Source: Spirochaetaceae bacterium (GTDB lineage: Bacteria; Spirochaetota; Spirochaetia; Treponematales; Treponemataceae). From it: 64,000 nt of DNA. Below the pieces are notes generated by a model. That model was not told the DNA's origin, ran no database searches, and was given only the letters and a program-made list of their open reading frames with translations. The stretch lies in NCBI GenBank assembly GCA_017618015.1, contig JAFZVC010000039.1, positions 1-64,000 on the forward strand, given 5' to 3'. The translations under genes were made by a program, and so were the position numbers. This document shows positions 25,473 to 34,421 of the stretch, one piece after another (position 1 is the first letter of the stretch; the number at the start of each line of letters is the position of its first letter).

Positions 25473-26795
25473 CTACACCTTGCGCAGGATACTAAGCGGC
25501 TTTTCACGACCAGCATGAACAGCCGGAACTATGGAGACAAGCGCCGAGAGTGCGACAGCCAGAGCCGCAATCAAGAACAGCTCCGCAAAAGGCACGTTGA
25601 CGGGAATCTCCTCCAAATAATACGCCGGGTCTAGCAGATGTACCGGAATGTACTCTGTTCCCTCACTTATAATATATACAAATCTTCCGATTACGTTAAC
25701 AATATTCTCGCAAAACTTCATTATTTCGTTGATTTTTAGCGCGCACATAACACCGAGCGGGATTCCGAAGAGCGTACCGACCCCACCGGCGGCAGCACCT
25801 GTAAGCAGATACGCGGCGGCGATACCCGACGGAGACGCGCCCAAGCTTTTAAGGATAGCCGTTTCTTTACGCCGTTCGAGCACAAGCATGACGAGCGCAG
25901 AAGAGATGTTAACGGACGCGACGAGCACGATAAGAACCATTATGAAAACGAGAAGAATCCTTGTTGACGCATAATTGTCGTACTGAGTAGCATTAAGCTC
26001 CTTCCATGTGTATATATCGAACTCCGAGGGAAGGAATTTGTATGCATCCGAAACGATTTTTGAAAGCTGGTCGGAAAAAGCGTCTTCCGTCTCAATGCCT
26101 ATAAAAATCTGCGAGGCGGCGGACGAAAGGAAACTGAAACCAGATTCAAGCGGAATAAACACCCAGAGCGCATCGATTTCCTGATAGCCGCTCGAAACTA
26201 TACCGCTAACTTTGAAAGATTTCACTTTCGGGGTGACTTTTCCGTTCGCACCCGTTTTTCCTGAAATTATGCGGATTGTGTCGCCTACATTAAGCCCGAT
26301 TGTCTCCGCGATTTTCTTACCGACAACAGCGCTGTCTTCAGTGGGGAAAGCAGCCGTTCCGTCGACTGTCTCTACATACGTGGAGAATGCGGCGTTTTTC
26401 GTGAAGAAGGATTCGTCCACCGCCCTTAAAGCGGCTCCGCTTCTGCCCTTTTTGCCGGCGGCAAGGACGTTACCGCTCCGCTCTATAAAAGCGGCGGTGA
26501 CGCCCGGTATTTCGCACATACCATCCGCCACTTCGTTGAGAATACGGAAGTTTTCATCGACACCGCTTATCGTGACGGTCTGCGTCACCTGCATGTGGTA
26601 ACTTGAAAGCCCGATGAGTCTTCCAGTAATGCCTTCTATCATGCCGTCGGAAACGGTAAGGACAACTACGAGCGGAATAAGGCTAAGGGCGACGCAGGCT
26701 ATCGCACCGATGAGGCTTTTTCTTGCATTTGATGACGCGTTTTCCTTCGGCTTTACGATTCTGCCGAATAGCATCAGCACTGACGCAGTTTTCAT
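25473..26795 (-). CDS. LolC/LolE-type lipoprotein-releasing permease (second copy in operon)
   Basis: Protein of 440 residues. One N-terminal membrane segment (about 28-50) is followed by a large periplasmic MacB-PCD-like domain, then three membrane segments (about 285-310, 335-365, 405-430), the FtsX/LolE topology. The ATG overlaps the lolD stop by 4 bp. With the ATPase LolD and the other permease it should extract lipoproteins from the inner membrane, in line with the many lipoproteins in this genome. Cannot say which copy is functionally LolC or LolE. Confidence 0.8.
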   Translation of the reverse strand: MKTASVLMLFGRIVKPKENASSNARKSLIGAIACVALSLIPLVVVLTVSDGMIEGITGRLIGLSSYHMQVTQTVTISGVDENFRILNEVADGMCEIPGVTAAFIERSGNVLAAGKKGRSGAALRAVDESFFTKNAAFSTYVETVDGTAAFPTEDSAVVGKKIAETIGLNVGDTIRIISGKTGANGKVTPKVKSFKVSGIVSSGYQEIDALWVFIPLESGFSFLSSAASQIFIGIETEDAFSDQLSKIVSDAYKFLPSEFDIYTWKELNATQYDNYASTRILLVFIMVLIVLVASVNISSALVMLVLERRKETAILKSLGASPSGIAAAYLLTGAAAGGVGTLFGIPLGVMCALKINEIMKFCENIVNVIGRFVYIISEGTEYIPVHLLDPAYYLEEIPVNVPFAELFLIAALAVALSALVSIVPAVHAGREKPLSILRKV

Positions 26796-27487
26796 AGCAC
26801 AGAAAGCTTCCCGTCCTTAATGCAGCACTGAATATCACCGCGGGACGCAAGGTTCATATCATGGGTGACGAGCAAAAGCGTCTTGCTGTATTTGTCAACC
26901 ATGCTGAAAAGAAGGTCAGAGATAAGGGCTGCGTTTTCCGGGTCAAGGTTTCCCGTAGGCTCGTCGGCAAGAATTAGCGACGGATCATTTATAAGCGCAC
27001 GCGCTACGGCAGCCCTCTGACGCTCGCCACCGGAAAGCTGCGAAGGAAGATGATCCATACGGTCTTTAAGCCCGACATCGCATAAAAGCTCAGCCGCTCT
27101 TTCCTTCGCCTTTTTCTTAGGCATTCCCCTCATATATGCGGGAAGCATTACATTTTCCAGCGCCGAAAAATCCTTCAAAAGATAGTGAAACTGGAAAATC
27201 AGTCCCAAAAAGCCGGAACGGTACTCGGTAAGCTCTTTTTCGGAAAGCATTCCGACGTTATAGTTACCGGCAATCACCGTACCAGATGTAATTGTCTCAA
27301 GTCCGCCTATTATGTTAAGCAAGGTGCTTTTTCCGCTTCCGCTCGCACCGCAGATAACGGTTTTGCTTCCCTTGCGCACTGTCATATCAAGTCCGTTCAG
27401 AATCGTAAGCGGCTTTGAACCGCCGGACAAAAAGGTTTTCTGAAGTTTTTCAATTTTTACGACACAATCTTTCTCTTCACTACTCAT
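26792..27487 (-). CDS. lolD: LolD-type ABC ATPase
   Basis: Protein of 231 residues with Walker A GASGSGKST, the Q-loop FQFHYLLKDFSALENV characteristic of LolD/MacB ATPases, signature LSGGERQRAAVARAL, Walker B LILADEPTGNLD and switch HD in VTHDMNLA. Lies between its two permease partners with overlaps of 8 and 4 bp. Confidence 0.85.
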   Translation of the reverse strand: MSSEEKDCVVKIEKLQKTFLSGGSKPLTILNGLDMTVRKGSKTVICGASGSGKSTLLNIIGGLETITSGTVIAGNYNVGMLSEKELTEYRSGFLGLIFQFHYLLKDFSALENVMLPAYMRGMPKKKAKERAAELLCDVGLKDRMDHLPSQLSGGERQRAAVARALINDPSLILADEPTGNLDPENAALISDLLFSMVDKYSKTLLLVTHDMNLASRGDIQCCIKDGKLSVL

Positions 27488-28787
27488 CGTGGAGAACCTC
27501 CGCTACAGAGAACTTAAGGGCATTGCGGCTTGCGAACCACGATGCCGCAAGAGACGCTACTATACCGAACAGCGTTATGTACGCAACTTCCGAAAAAACA
27601 ACGACGGCAGGGATCTTCGCATAATACAGGAACACGCTGTTCGACCGAAGCGTAGGCACAACCACCGGGTTAAAAATCATGTAGAAAAAGAGCTGGACTC
27701 TATACGCAATCTGAGAGAAAAGGATAAACACATTCCCCATTTTAGCGCATATCGCAAGCCCGACAAAAAGCCCCGGAATCGCGCCGTAAAGCCCCGTAGA
27801 AAGCCCCTGCAGAATGAAGACAAGCTGGATTTCCTTTTTCCCCGCACCCATTGCGGAAAGAACGGCTGTCTCCTCGTGATGCTCGTACACCATTCGGCGC
27901 ATCGAGTTGAATATATTTACGCCTACGACGACAAAAATCAGGAAAGAAAGCGTCATAAGCAAGTTTTTCTCAATTTTATGCGCACCGAAGAAAGATCGGT
28001 TGTAGCTGCGCCATGACTCGAAATTGATATCTGGAAGCTTGTTTTTCAAGACGGAGACACACCGCTGGTCATCTTCCGAATCGACAAGCTTAATTCCGTA
28101 AAACTGGGCATCCTCAACGCCAAGAAGCTTAGAAGCCGTATCGAGCGACACAAAAATGAAAGACGAATTTATGTCATTGTAGCCGCATGTGAACAAACCG
28201 GTTACTTTAAGCTTTCTGTCGCCAGAAAAAAGGTCAGTCTCTTCGCCACCGGAAAGCGCGAGCAAGTTTATCTCATCTCCGGGCCGCACATTAAGCCCGC
28301 GTGCAAGCGAACTTCCAAGCACGCACGTCATCTCTTCTTTTATGTCGAAACGCCCGGCGGAAATTGTTATCTGATCAAGGAAGCCCTTGTCCGAGTAGTA
28401 AATATACCACGGCACACCGCGGATAAGCGCAGGCCGCTGTCTTCCGTTGTTGCCCACGGAAAGCGTCTGTGCCTCGTACATCGGAATTGCAGAAGAGACT
28501 CCCTTCGTTTCTCTTATTGTTTTAAGAAGCTCTTCCTCATCAAGCTCAGAGCGTACATTTTCTTCGGGCACGGCTCGGATATGAAAGGAGCTTATTTCCA
28601 TTATGCTTCTGATATAACCAGCTTGGAAACCATTCATCACGGATATTATCACGATAAGGACGGCAACTCCCGCCCCAATTCCTAAAGACGCAAGGATTCC
28701 GGACGCGGCTGCCCTGCCCCGGCTGTCAACCTTGGCGAATCTTCGGGAAATATAGAAAATCCATGATAATCTGTTTCCTTTTTTCAA
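27480..28787 (-). CDS. LolC/LolE-type lipoprotein-releasing permease (first copy)
   Basis: Protein of 435 residues. I place the start at a TTG (28785-28787) that overlaps the upstream stop as TTGA and has AGGAG 8 nt before it. It yields a protein beginning KKGNRLSWIFYISRRF, the usual LolE N terminus. The longer frame to 28865 lacks these features. Topology is one membrane segment near residue 35-55, a periplasmic domain of about 210 residues, then three segments. Works with LolD and the second permease at 25473. Confidence 0.8.
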   Translation of the reverse strand: MKKGNRLSWIFYISRRFAKVDSRGRAAASGILASLGIGAGVAVLIVIISVMNGFQAGYIRSIMEISSFHIRAVPEENVRSELDEEELLKTIRETKGVSSAIPMYEAQTLSVGNNGRQRPALIRGVPWYIYYSDKGFLDQITISAGRFDIKEEMTCVLGSSLARGLNVRPGDEINLLALSGGEETDLFSGDRKLKVTGLFTCGYNDINSSFIFVSLDTASKLLGVEDAQFYGIKLVDSEDDQRCVSVLKNKLPDINFESWRSYNRSFFGAHKIEKNLLMTLSFLIFVVVGVNIFNSMRRMVYEHHEETAVLSAMGAGKKEIQLVFILQGLSTGLYGAIPGLFVGLAICAKMGNVFILFSQIAYRVQLFFYMIFNPVVVPTLRSNSVFLYYAKIPAVVVFSEVAYITLFGIVASLAASWFASRNALKFSVAEVLHDE

Positions 28788-29521
28788 AAGGTACTCCTGC
28801 GCTGAATTATACCGTTCAGTTTGTAAATCTCTTCTTTCTTTTCGCCGTATACGTACCGCGTCCAAATCTCGTAGTTTCCGAAATAGATGACCGACCAGTA
28901 TTCCACATCAGATACGTACGCCGTTTTTTCAAGAAGCTCGCCATTTTTGTACACGTAGTAATCCGGCGGAAGATCATTGTCGTTGTATAGATACGCGTAC
29001 TTATCCTCTGTCGGGTTAGCACCACCAGAAACATGCTTTTCCTCGGAAATGCGTCCTCGTGAATCATATTCCCATGTGACGGTTTCCACGACAGTTTTTC
29101 TGGAACCAGTTGTATTATACACGATACGCTTCGTTTCCGCACCGGTTTCCGTATATTGAATTGAAATTTCTTTTGACTGAGAAGGATATTTTTCCGTTCT
29201 TGAGGAAGGAATGCGCTTTTCCCCTGTGTATGAATACTCGATTACAGACTCGATTTTTGAGTAGTCGCTGTTCCACCTTGTTTCACGCATAATCCTGTTC
29301 TGGCTGTCATACATCCGGAGAGTTATGCCTTCATCCGAGACGACGAAAATGGAGTTAATGTTCGTTGATTCTGCGGAAAAACCGTAGCGTTCCTCCGTCG
29401 TTACGAGCGAACGAAGCTGACCGTCCTGACCGCGCAATATGGTGTCGGCAGAAAGGTTTGCGCAAAACCCAAGGCAGACGGCGAAAAAAACAGCCGAAAG
29501 GAACCGGAAACGCGCGGTCAT
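28784..29521 (-). CDS. Secreted protein with YD/RHS-like strand repeats, function unknown
   Basis: Protein of 245 residues with signal peptide (RFLSAVFFAVCLGFCANLSA). The mature part has several short Y-D-S/x-(R/Q)-(G/N)-(R/K)-I motifs (MYDSQNRIMRE, EYDSRGRISEE, YLYNDNDLP) resembling isolated RHS/YD-type strands. Such proteins are often beta-rich. It sits between ftsY and the lolCDE genes, overlapping the latter by TTGA, so a role in envelope assembly is possible but not shown. Confidence 0.6.
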   Translation of the reverse strand: MTARFRFLSAVFFAVCLGFCANLSADTILRGQDGQLRSLVTTEERYGFSAESTNINSIFVVSDEGITLRMYDSQNRIMRETRWNSDYSKIESVIEYSYTGEKRIPSSRTEKYPSQSKEISIQYTETGAETKRIVYNTTGSRKTVVETVTWEYDSRGRISEEKHVSGGANPTEDKYAYLYNDNDLPPDYYVYKNGELLEKTAYVSDVEYWSVIYFGNYEIWTRYVYGEKKEEIYKLNGIIQRRSTF

Positions 29522-29523
29522 AA

Positions 29524-30396
29524 TTAGCCTTCCAAAAACTCGTCCACGTACTTTTCGGGTGAGAAAAGCTCTATATCGTCATATTTCTCGCCGGTGCACA
29601 CGAAAGCGACAGGAATGCCAAGTTCCCGTCCGAGCGAGACTGCAATGCCGCCTTTCGCTGTCGAGTCATATTTTGTGAGTACGGCTGCATCGACTCCGAC
29701 AGCCTCGTGAAAGACTTCCGCCTGACGCATGGCGTTCTGTCCTGTCGTCGCGTCAAGCACGATAAGTTTTTTATATGCTCCGGCAGACGCTTTTTGCGCT
29801 GCGATTCTGTCTATTTTCTGAAGTTCGCGAACAAGGTTCTCTTTGTTGTGCAGACGACCCGCTGTATCAGCTATAACGAGCCCGCCACCCTTTGCTGCCG
29901 CCGCCGAAGCCGCGTCGAAAACAACGGCAGAAGGATCTGCTCCGTGCTGATGAGAGACAACGCGAACGCCAAGCTTTTCGCCGTGGTATGAAAGCTGCTC
30001 AATTGCAGCGGCACGGTATGTGTCCGCGGCGGCAAGAACTACGGAGTGGCCTTTGTTTGTGTACCAGCGTGCGAGTTTCGCAGCGGATGTAGTTTTTCCG
30101 GCGCCGTTTACGCCAAGGAACATGTACACGGAAACGTCTTCTTTGCGCGGAACAAGCTCCACGGACTTGACGTACGACAGGAGCAGTTCCTTAAGCTCAG
30201 CCTTAATTGACTCTTCATCAGAAAGATGCTTTTCGCGGCACAGTTTTTCGAGCGATTCCGCTATTTCGTAAGCCGTTTTCGCACCAATATCGCCTTCAAT
30301 GAGCGAATCTGTAAGTTCGTCGAAAAAGTCTTCGTTTTTGTTTTTATATAAACCGAACAACTTTGCAAGTTTTTGTGCAAGGCTGGATTTTGCCAT
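29524..30396 (-). CDS. ftsY: Signal recognition particle receptor FtsY
   Basis: Protein of 290 residues, the short form without the acidic N-terminal A domain of E. coli FtsY. The N domain covers about 1-85. The G domain has GVNGAGKTTSAAKLA (G1), DTYRAAAIEQL, DTAGRLHNKENLV (G3), TKYDSTAKGG (G4) and GEKYDDIELF near the end. It docks ribosome-SRP complexes at the membrane. Starts 1 bp after the upstream stop, inside the long prfB operon. Confidence 0.9.
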   Translation of the reverse strand: MAKSSLAQKLAKLFGLYKNKNEDFFDELTDSLIEGDIGAKTAYEIAESLEKLCREKHLSDEESIKAELKELLLSYVKSVELVPRKEDVSVYMFLGVNGAGKTTSAAKLARWYTNKGHSVVLAAADTYRAAAIEQLSYHGEKLGVRVVSHQHGADPSAVVFDAASAAAAKGGGLVIADTAGRLHNKENLVRELQKIDRIAAQKASAGAYKKLIVLDATTGQNAMRQAEVFHEAVGVDAAVLTKYDSTAKGGIAVSLGRELGIPVAFVCTGEKYDDIELFSPEKYVDEFLEG

Positions 30397-30397
30397 T

Positions 30398-31831
30398 TTA
30401 TTCCTCCGGAATGATAATTTCGGGCAGAAGTGAATTAGCGGCTTTTACATAACCGCCCAGCCTGATGCCCCAGTTCACGCCGAGCGCAAGAGAAGCACCA
30501 AGGGAAATGAAATAGAAAATTCTGTCTTTTTTTACCTCATCCACGATTTCTGCCGTATGAGAACCTGCTTTATAAGCATTCATCGCACTTTCCAATCTTC
30601 CGTAAGTTATGAATGTGAAAGGCAGAGACATCAAAAGCAGACCGAATGCAGTATACATATTCCTACGGCTTTTTTCAATTATTACGTTTGGATCAGAATC
30701 TTTTACAGCAAGGTTTATATTGTATTCATTGCCGGAAAGACTACCTGGAGCGACATCCGGACGCTGGACGTAGAAAAAGCCGTAGCCGCCCTCATCAGAG
30801 CGGATCTCGCCCATAAGAGGAAGTCCGTTGATGTAAACATCCGCGGGTGCTTCCCCGGCGTTAAGAGCGGAGTATGAAATGATTCCACCAGCATCAGGCA
30901 GGTTAAGCGTAAGTTTTATGTTCTCGGCCTTTTCAAGGACGACGGTAACCGTAAAAAACGTGTCTTCAGAAAAGTCGTAGAAAAACGTCTTGTCTTTGTA
31001 GCCGGGGGCAGAAACTGAAATTTCATGCACTCCCTGCTGATATGTGCGGCGGTTGTCTTCCGTACCGCTGTATGACGCGAGCTTGTTGCCGTCTATACGG
31101 ATTGATACGGGAACGTCATCGCCTTCTTCAAGCTGCACGTTAACCGCAATTGATACAGGAATCGTATTAACAACAGTGTCCAGTATGCCCGCCGCAATTT
31201 CTGACGCGAGCAAGTCCATTTCCTTTATGGTAGCCGCGCTCTCAAAGCTGCCGGCTTTTTCCCCGCCAGGATAAAGCGTAAGTTCTGCTTTAACGTGGAT
31301 GAAGTCCGCATAGCGTGTAATGCTGCCTGTTATAAGACCGTCAACGCCTGTTACTTTTCCGTTTGACGGCATTTTATAAAGCGATTCGCGGCTTTTTTGC
31401 CAAAAAACTACGTTCGCTTCGACAGGATCTGGATAAAAATCGCGGAGCTCATATTCTTCAATATTGTCGATAATTTGGTTCTGAAGGTCTTGTATCTCTC
31501 GTTCATACTTCAAAATATCGTTTTTCTTCTGAAAATCCGGCTTTGTACTGAAAACAACCTCGTCGCGGGCTGTGATCTTTTCCTGCATCTGGTTCTGAAG
31601 CTTGCGACGCGCCTCCAAAATGGACTTCCGTTTTTTTTCGATAACTTCGGTCGATGTCGTAAGGCGCACCAATCCGTCAGGGATTTCCGCGAGGATAAGG
31701 TTCGGGATTACTGTCGAAAACGCTTCATCGCCGTCAAACGCGGAGATTGCAAGAACCCAGTCCGCGCAATTGGCTTGAAAAATAACTGAAAAGACTGTCA
31801 GAAAAAGGCAAATCGCCCTGCGTAGTCTCAA
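30398..31831 (-). CDS. Exported membrane protein with PEGA-like domain, treponemal type
   Basis: Protein of 477 residues with signal peptide (RAICLFLTVFSVIFQANC). A charged coiled-coil (about 65-125, rich in Glu/Lys/Gln) follows, then a region with LITGSITRYADFIHVKAELTLYP. A PEGA-like stretch comes next (SIRIDGNKLASYSG...HEISVSAPGYKDKTF), and two C-terminal membrane segments (about 395-415 and 440-460). The PEGA pattern suggests cell-surface or periplasmic anchoring. ATG overlaps the prfB stop by 4 bp. Precise role unknown. Confidence 0.65.
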   Translation of the reverse strand: MRLRRAICLFLTVFSVIFQANCADWVLAISAFDGDEAFSTVIPNLILAEIPDGLVRLTTSTEVIEKKRKSILEARRKLQNQMQEKITARDEVVFSTKPDFQKKNDILKYEREIQDLQNQIIDNIEEYELRDFYPDPVEANVVFWQKSRESLYKMPSNGKVTGVDGLITGSITRYADFIHVKAELTLYPGGEKAGSFESAATIKEMDLLASEIAAGILDTVVNTIPVSIAVNVQLEEGDDVPVSIRIDGNKLASYSGTEDNRRTYQQGVHEISVSAPGYKDKTFFYDFSEDTFFTVTVVLEKAENIKLTLNLPDAGGIISYSALNAGEAPADVYINGLPLMGEIRSDEGGYGFFYVQRPDVAPGSLSGNEYNINLAVKDSDPNVIIEKSRRNMYTAFGLLLMSLPFTFITYGRLESAMNAYKAGSHTAEIVDEVKKDRIFYFISLGASLALGVNWGIRLGGYVKAANSLLPEIIIPEE

Positions 31832-32959
31832 ACTTCGTCATCTCCGTCATCGCCCATCGGGAGTCCTTTCCATTTTGCAGAAAGGTACGCCTCCAGGAAC
31901 GGATCGATATTTCCGTCCATAACAGACTGGATATTGCCGACCTCGTACTTCGTACGGTGATCTTTTACCATCGTGTATGGCTGGAACACGTATGAACGTA
32001 TCTGGTTGCCCCAGGAGATGTCTTTTTTCTCCTGCGCGAACTTTGAGTTTTCTTTTTCTTTTTCCGCCTTGTAATACTCATAAAGCCGGGCTTTGAGCAT
32101 GCTCATGGCTGTCTGGCGGTTCATAATCTGGCTGCGCTCAGTCTGGCAGGCGACGACAATACCCGTCGGAATATGCGTGAAACGCACGGCGGAATCAGTT
32201 TTGTTAACGTGCTGACCGCCCGCGCCTCCTGAACGGTATGTGTCTACGCGCAAATCTTCAGGACGGATTTCGACTTCAATGCTATCATCAAGCACAGGGA
32301 AAACATATACAGACGAAAAAGAAGTATGCCGCCGTGCGTTCGCGTCGAACGGACTTATGCGGACAAGACGGTGGATGCCAGCCTCGCACTTAAGATAGCC
32401 ATATACGTACTCGCCGGAAATCTGCAGCGTAACTGATTTAAGTCCGCCCTCCGCTTCCAGTTCGTCAACCGTCTCCACTTTGTAGCCGCGACGCTCCGCC
32501 CACCGCATATACATACGGCAAAGCATCTGCGTCCAGTCACAAGCCTCAGTACCGCCCGCACCCGCGTGAATCGTAAGGAATGCGTCGTTTTTATCAACTT
32601 CGTCAGAAAGAAGGTTAAGAATACTCTGCTTTTCGTACTTCGCCTTGGCAGCCTCGTACTCAGAAATCAATTCCGTTTCCAGCTCCGCGTCGCGGCTCTC
32701 TTCGGCAAGCTCATACGTCGCCTCTAAGTCGTCCATCGTTTTTATAAGCTCTTTCCACGGCTCAATTCTGTTTTTGAGCATCTTTATTTCCGAAAGAACT
32801 TTTTCAGCTTTTTTAGGCTCGTCCCAAAAACCAGCGGCACCTGTCTGAGCCTCTTTTTCAGCGATTTTCTTCTCTATAGTCGCGACGTCAAAGACGCCCC
32901 CATACGTTCATAATATCTTCTTTGAGCGTTTCTATAGGCATTTTATAATCTTCAAGCAT
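31828..32959 (-). CDS. prfB: Peptide chain release factor 2, with programmed +1 frameshift
   Basis: RF2 frees the finished protein at UGA and UAA. The gene starts at the ATG at 32957-32959 (GGAGG 7 nt before it) and reads 23 codons to an in-frame TGA at 32888-32890. The site GGGGG-CGT-CTT-TGA-C has the same spacing as the E. coli autoregulatory frameshift. A +1 shift at CTT continues at GAC and gives about 376 residues in total. The RF2 tripeptide appears as RISPFDANARR and the catalytic loop as SGGAGGQHVNKTDSAVR. The coordinates cover both frames. First gene of the long operon ending at 20223. Confidence 0.9.
32888..32901 (-). promoter_or_regulatory. RF2 programmed frameshift site
   Basis: On the minus strand a GGGGG Shine-Dalgarno-like run is followed by 3 nt, then CTT TGA C. 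When RF2 is scarce the ribosome pauses at TGA and slips +1, so RF2 controls its own level. Confidence 0.9.
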
Positions 32960-32997
32960 TATTTTCCTCCAATATTTCTAAAATCTACAAAAGTCCG

Positions 32998-33025
32998 ATT
33001 ATATATAAAATCTGCGTATTTTCAA
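32998..33025 (-). promoter_or_regulatory. Promoter of the prfB-ftsY-lol-mcs-clpC operon
   Basis: Minus-strand TTGAAA (33020-33025), 16-bp spacer, TATAAT (32998-33003), about 30 nt of leader before the prfB start. The AAAAGTCCGAT-type arms at about 33050-33060 and 32988-32998 flank it as an 11-bp inverted repeat. Confidence 0.65.
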
Positions 33026-33044
33026 ACCTGCATTACGCGCATCG

Positions 33045-33359
33045 TCATATCGGACTTTTCGGCTGAATCTCTTTCTTATTGTCTTCTGTAGGGCGAAGCA
33101 GACAGCGTTTCCATTTTTTCCGTGACATTTCTGTTACCGCAAGCATTCCCTGCACCGGATACTGATACATTCGTACCGTGTCGTAATAATCGGTTACCCG
33201 GTCGATATCCTTTTTGAGAAGATTGAGCTTTTTGTCTGGCAAAGAAACGTGTTCCCAGCACGCACGCTGCGCCTTGCGGAAACCATATTCCATAAGGACT
33301 GCAGTGACTGCTCTGGAAGATTCAACGCTTCCTGGATCTACGATAACAGACACAAACAT
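33045..33359 (-). CDS. Orphan Cas2/VapD-like small protein
   Basis: Protein of 104 residues. MFVSVIVDPGSVES at the start is followed by LMEYGFRKAQRACWEHVSLPDKKLNLL, then DYYDTVRMYQYPV. The order strand with Asp, helix, strand with aromatic, helix, then D-x-V-R-x-Y strand is that of the Cas2/VapD ferredoxin-like fold. There is no cas1, no other cas gene and no CRISPR array in the window, so a CRISPR role is unlikely here; RNase or nuclease activity is possible for the fold. I place the start at the ATG at 33359, since an in-frame TTG upstream lies inside the promoter. Assignment is from fold pattern only. Confidence 0.5.
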   Translation of the reverse strand: MFVSVIVDPGSVESSRAVTAVLMEYGFRKAQRACWEHVSLPDKKLNLLKKDIDRVTDYYDTVRMYQYPVQGMLAVTEMSRKKWKRCLLRPTEDNKKEIQPKSPI

Positions 33360-33365
33360 ATAGTA

Positions 33366-33394
33366 AGCATAAAATAAAGACAATATCTTGTCAA
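33366..33394 (-). promoter_or_regulatory. Promoter of the Cas2-like gene (leaderless type), within a divergent control region
   Basis: Minus-strand TTGACA (33389-33394), 17 bp, TATGCT (33366-33371), then 6 nt to the ATG at 33359. The sequence GACAATATCTTGTC is an inverted repeat shared with the divergent gene at 33423, whose own start codon is about 30 nt from TTGTCA on the plus strand. Confidence 0.6.
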
Positions 33395-33422
33395 ACCGTG
33401 ATTTTTATCCGATATTTACTAT

Positions 33423-34331
33423 ATGAGGCTTTTTAAACCAGCGACATTTATTATTTTGATTTTTTTAACTGTTTTTAATGCGGTTTCCCAGAGCAGCCGC
33501 CCTATGGTATCGGACATAGATGCAGAGGCATCAGGCAAGAACATTGTTGTCACATGGACTCTCCCCACAAGAGAAGCGTTCCGAAACATCGATGCGATTC
33601 TTGTATACAGAAGCAGACAAGCTTTTTCATCGGGAAGTCAGCTTTCTGAAGATATAAAAATAGCGACACTTGCTGCGAACGTAACATCTTATACAGACAC
33701 TTCATGCGGTATTTACAGCTGGTACTACGCCGTTACGGCACGTTACAGCGACGGCTCGATGTACGACCTTATCATCCCTACAGTAAACGCAACAGTATAT
33801 CCGGCAGGCATTTCTTCCACGCAGGAAGTTGAAGAAGCTCCTGTTGTGACTGCAGATATCCAGACTTATACGTCTACCGGCACAATCCGCGAAATGCCGC
33901 TTCCATATCTTCACCTTTTCCAGGACGATGAGCCTCTTTCTGGAACAATCGAAGCAGAGTCGCTGGAAGAAGCCGCAAAATTCGGACTTAATTCGATCAT
34001 ACGGCAGAATGTAAAGCCTTACATATTCGCGGAAGACCAGGACGACAATGTTACTGGTGACACATATACGCTTCACAACATAATAGTGTCCTTCTTCATG
34101 CGGAATGATTGGGTTTCTTCGGAAGCGGAGCTTAAGAAGTTTTTGCAGACGAACAAAAGCAACTTTATAACGGCACGCGCACAGATTTATACGGGACAGA
34201 CACTGTTCTTCCAGGGAAAATACAGAGAAGCGTTAAGCTACTTTATGCAGGCAGAAAAAACATACCCGGAGCTCGACGCTATATCAAAGAGATGGATTCA
34301 GTATTCACTGGATTACTTTGAGATTCCGTAA
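33423..34331 (+). CDS. Secreted protein with FN3-like and TPR-like parts, function unknown
   Basis: Protein of 302 residues with signal peptide (FIILIFLTVFNAVS). Residues about 30-125 have the shape of a fibronectin type III domain (IVVTWTLP, DAILVYRSRQ, YTDTSCGIYSWYYAVTARY). The last 90 residues contain a TPR-like helix pair (ARAQIYTGQTLFFQGKYREALSYFMQAEK). This is a common build for treponemal periplasmic proteins. No clear Shine-Dalgarno is seen before the ATG. Partner unknown. Confidence 0.65.
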   Translation: MRLFKPATFIILIFLTVFNAVSQSSRPMVSDIDAEASGKNIVVTWTLPTREAFRNIDAILVYRSRQAFSSGSQLSEDIKIATLAANVTSYTDTSCGIYSWYYAVTARYSDGSMYDLIIPTVNATVYPAGISSTQEVEEAPVVTADIQTYTSTGTIREMPLPYLHLFQDDEPLSGTIEAESLEEAAKFGLNSIIRQNVKPYIFAEDQDDNVTGDTYTLHNIIVSFFMRNDWVSSEAELKKFLQTNKSNFITARAQIYTGQTLFFQGKYREALSYFMQAEKTYPELDAISKRWIQYSLDYFEIP

Positions 34332-34421
34332 ACTAGACACGCGGTGCGCCGCGTCTTACGGCATTGCAGCTGGTTCATCGCGCGTCGCGAAACTACGCAT
34401 ACGCGCGGAATGCGGACTTTC

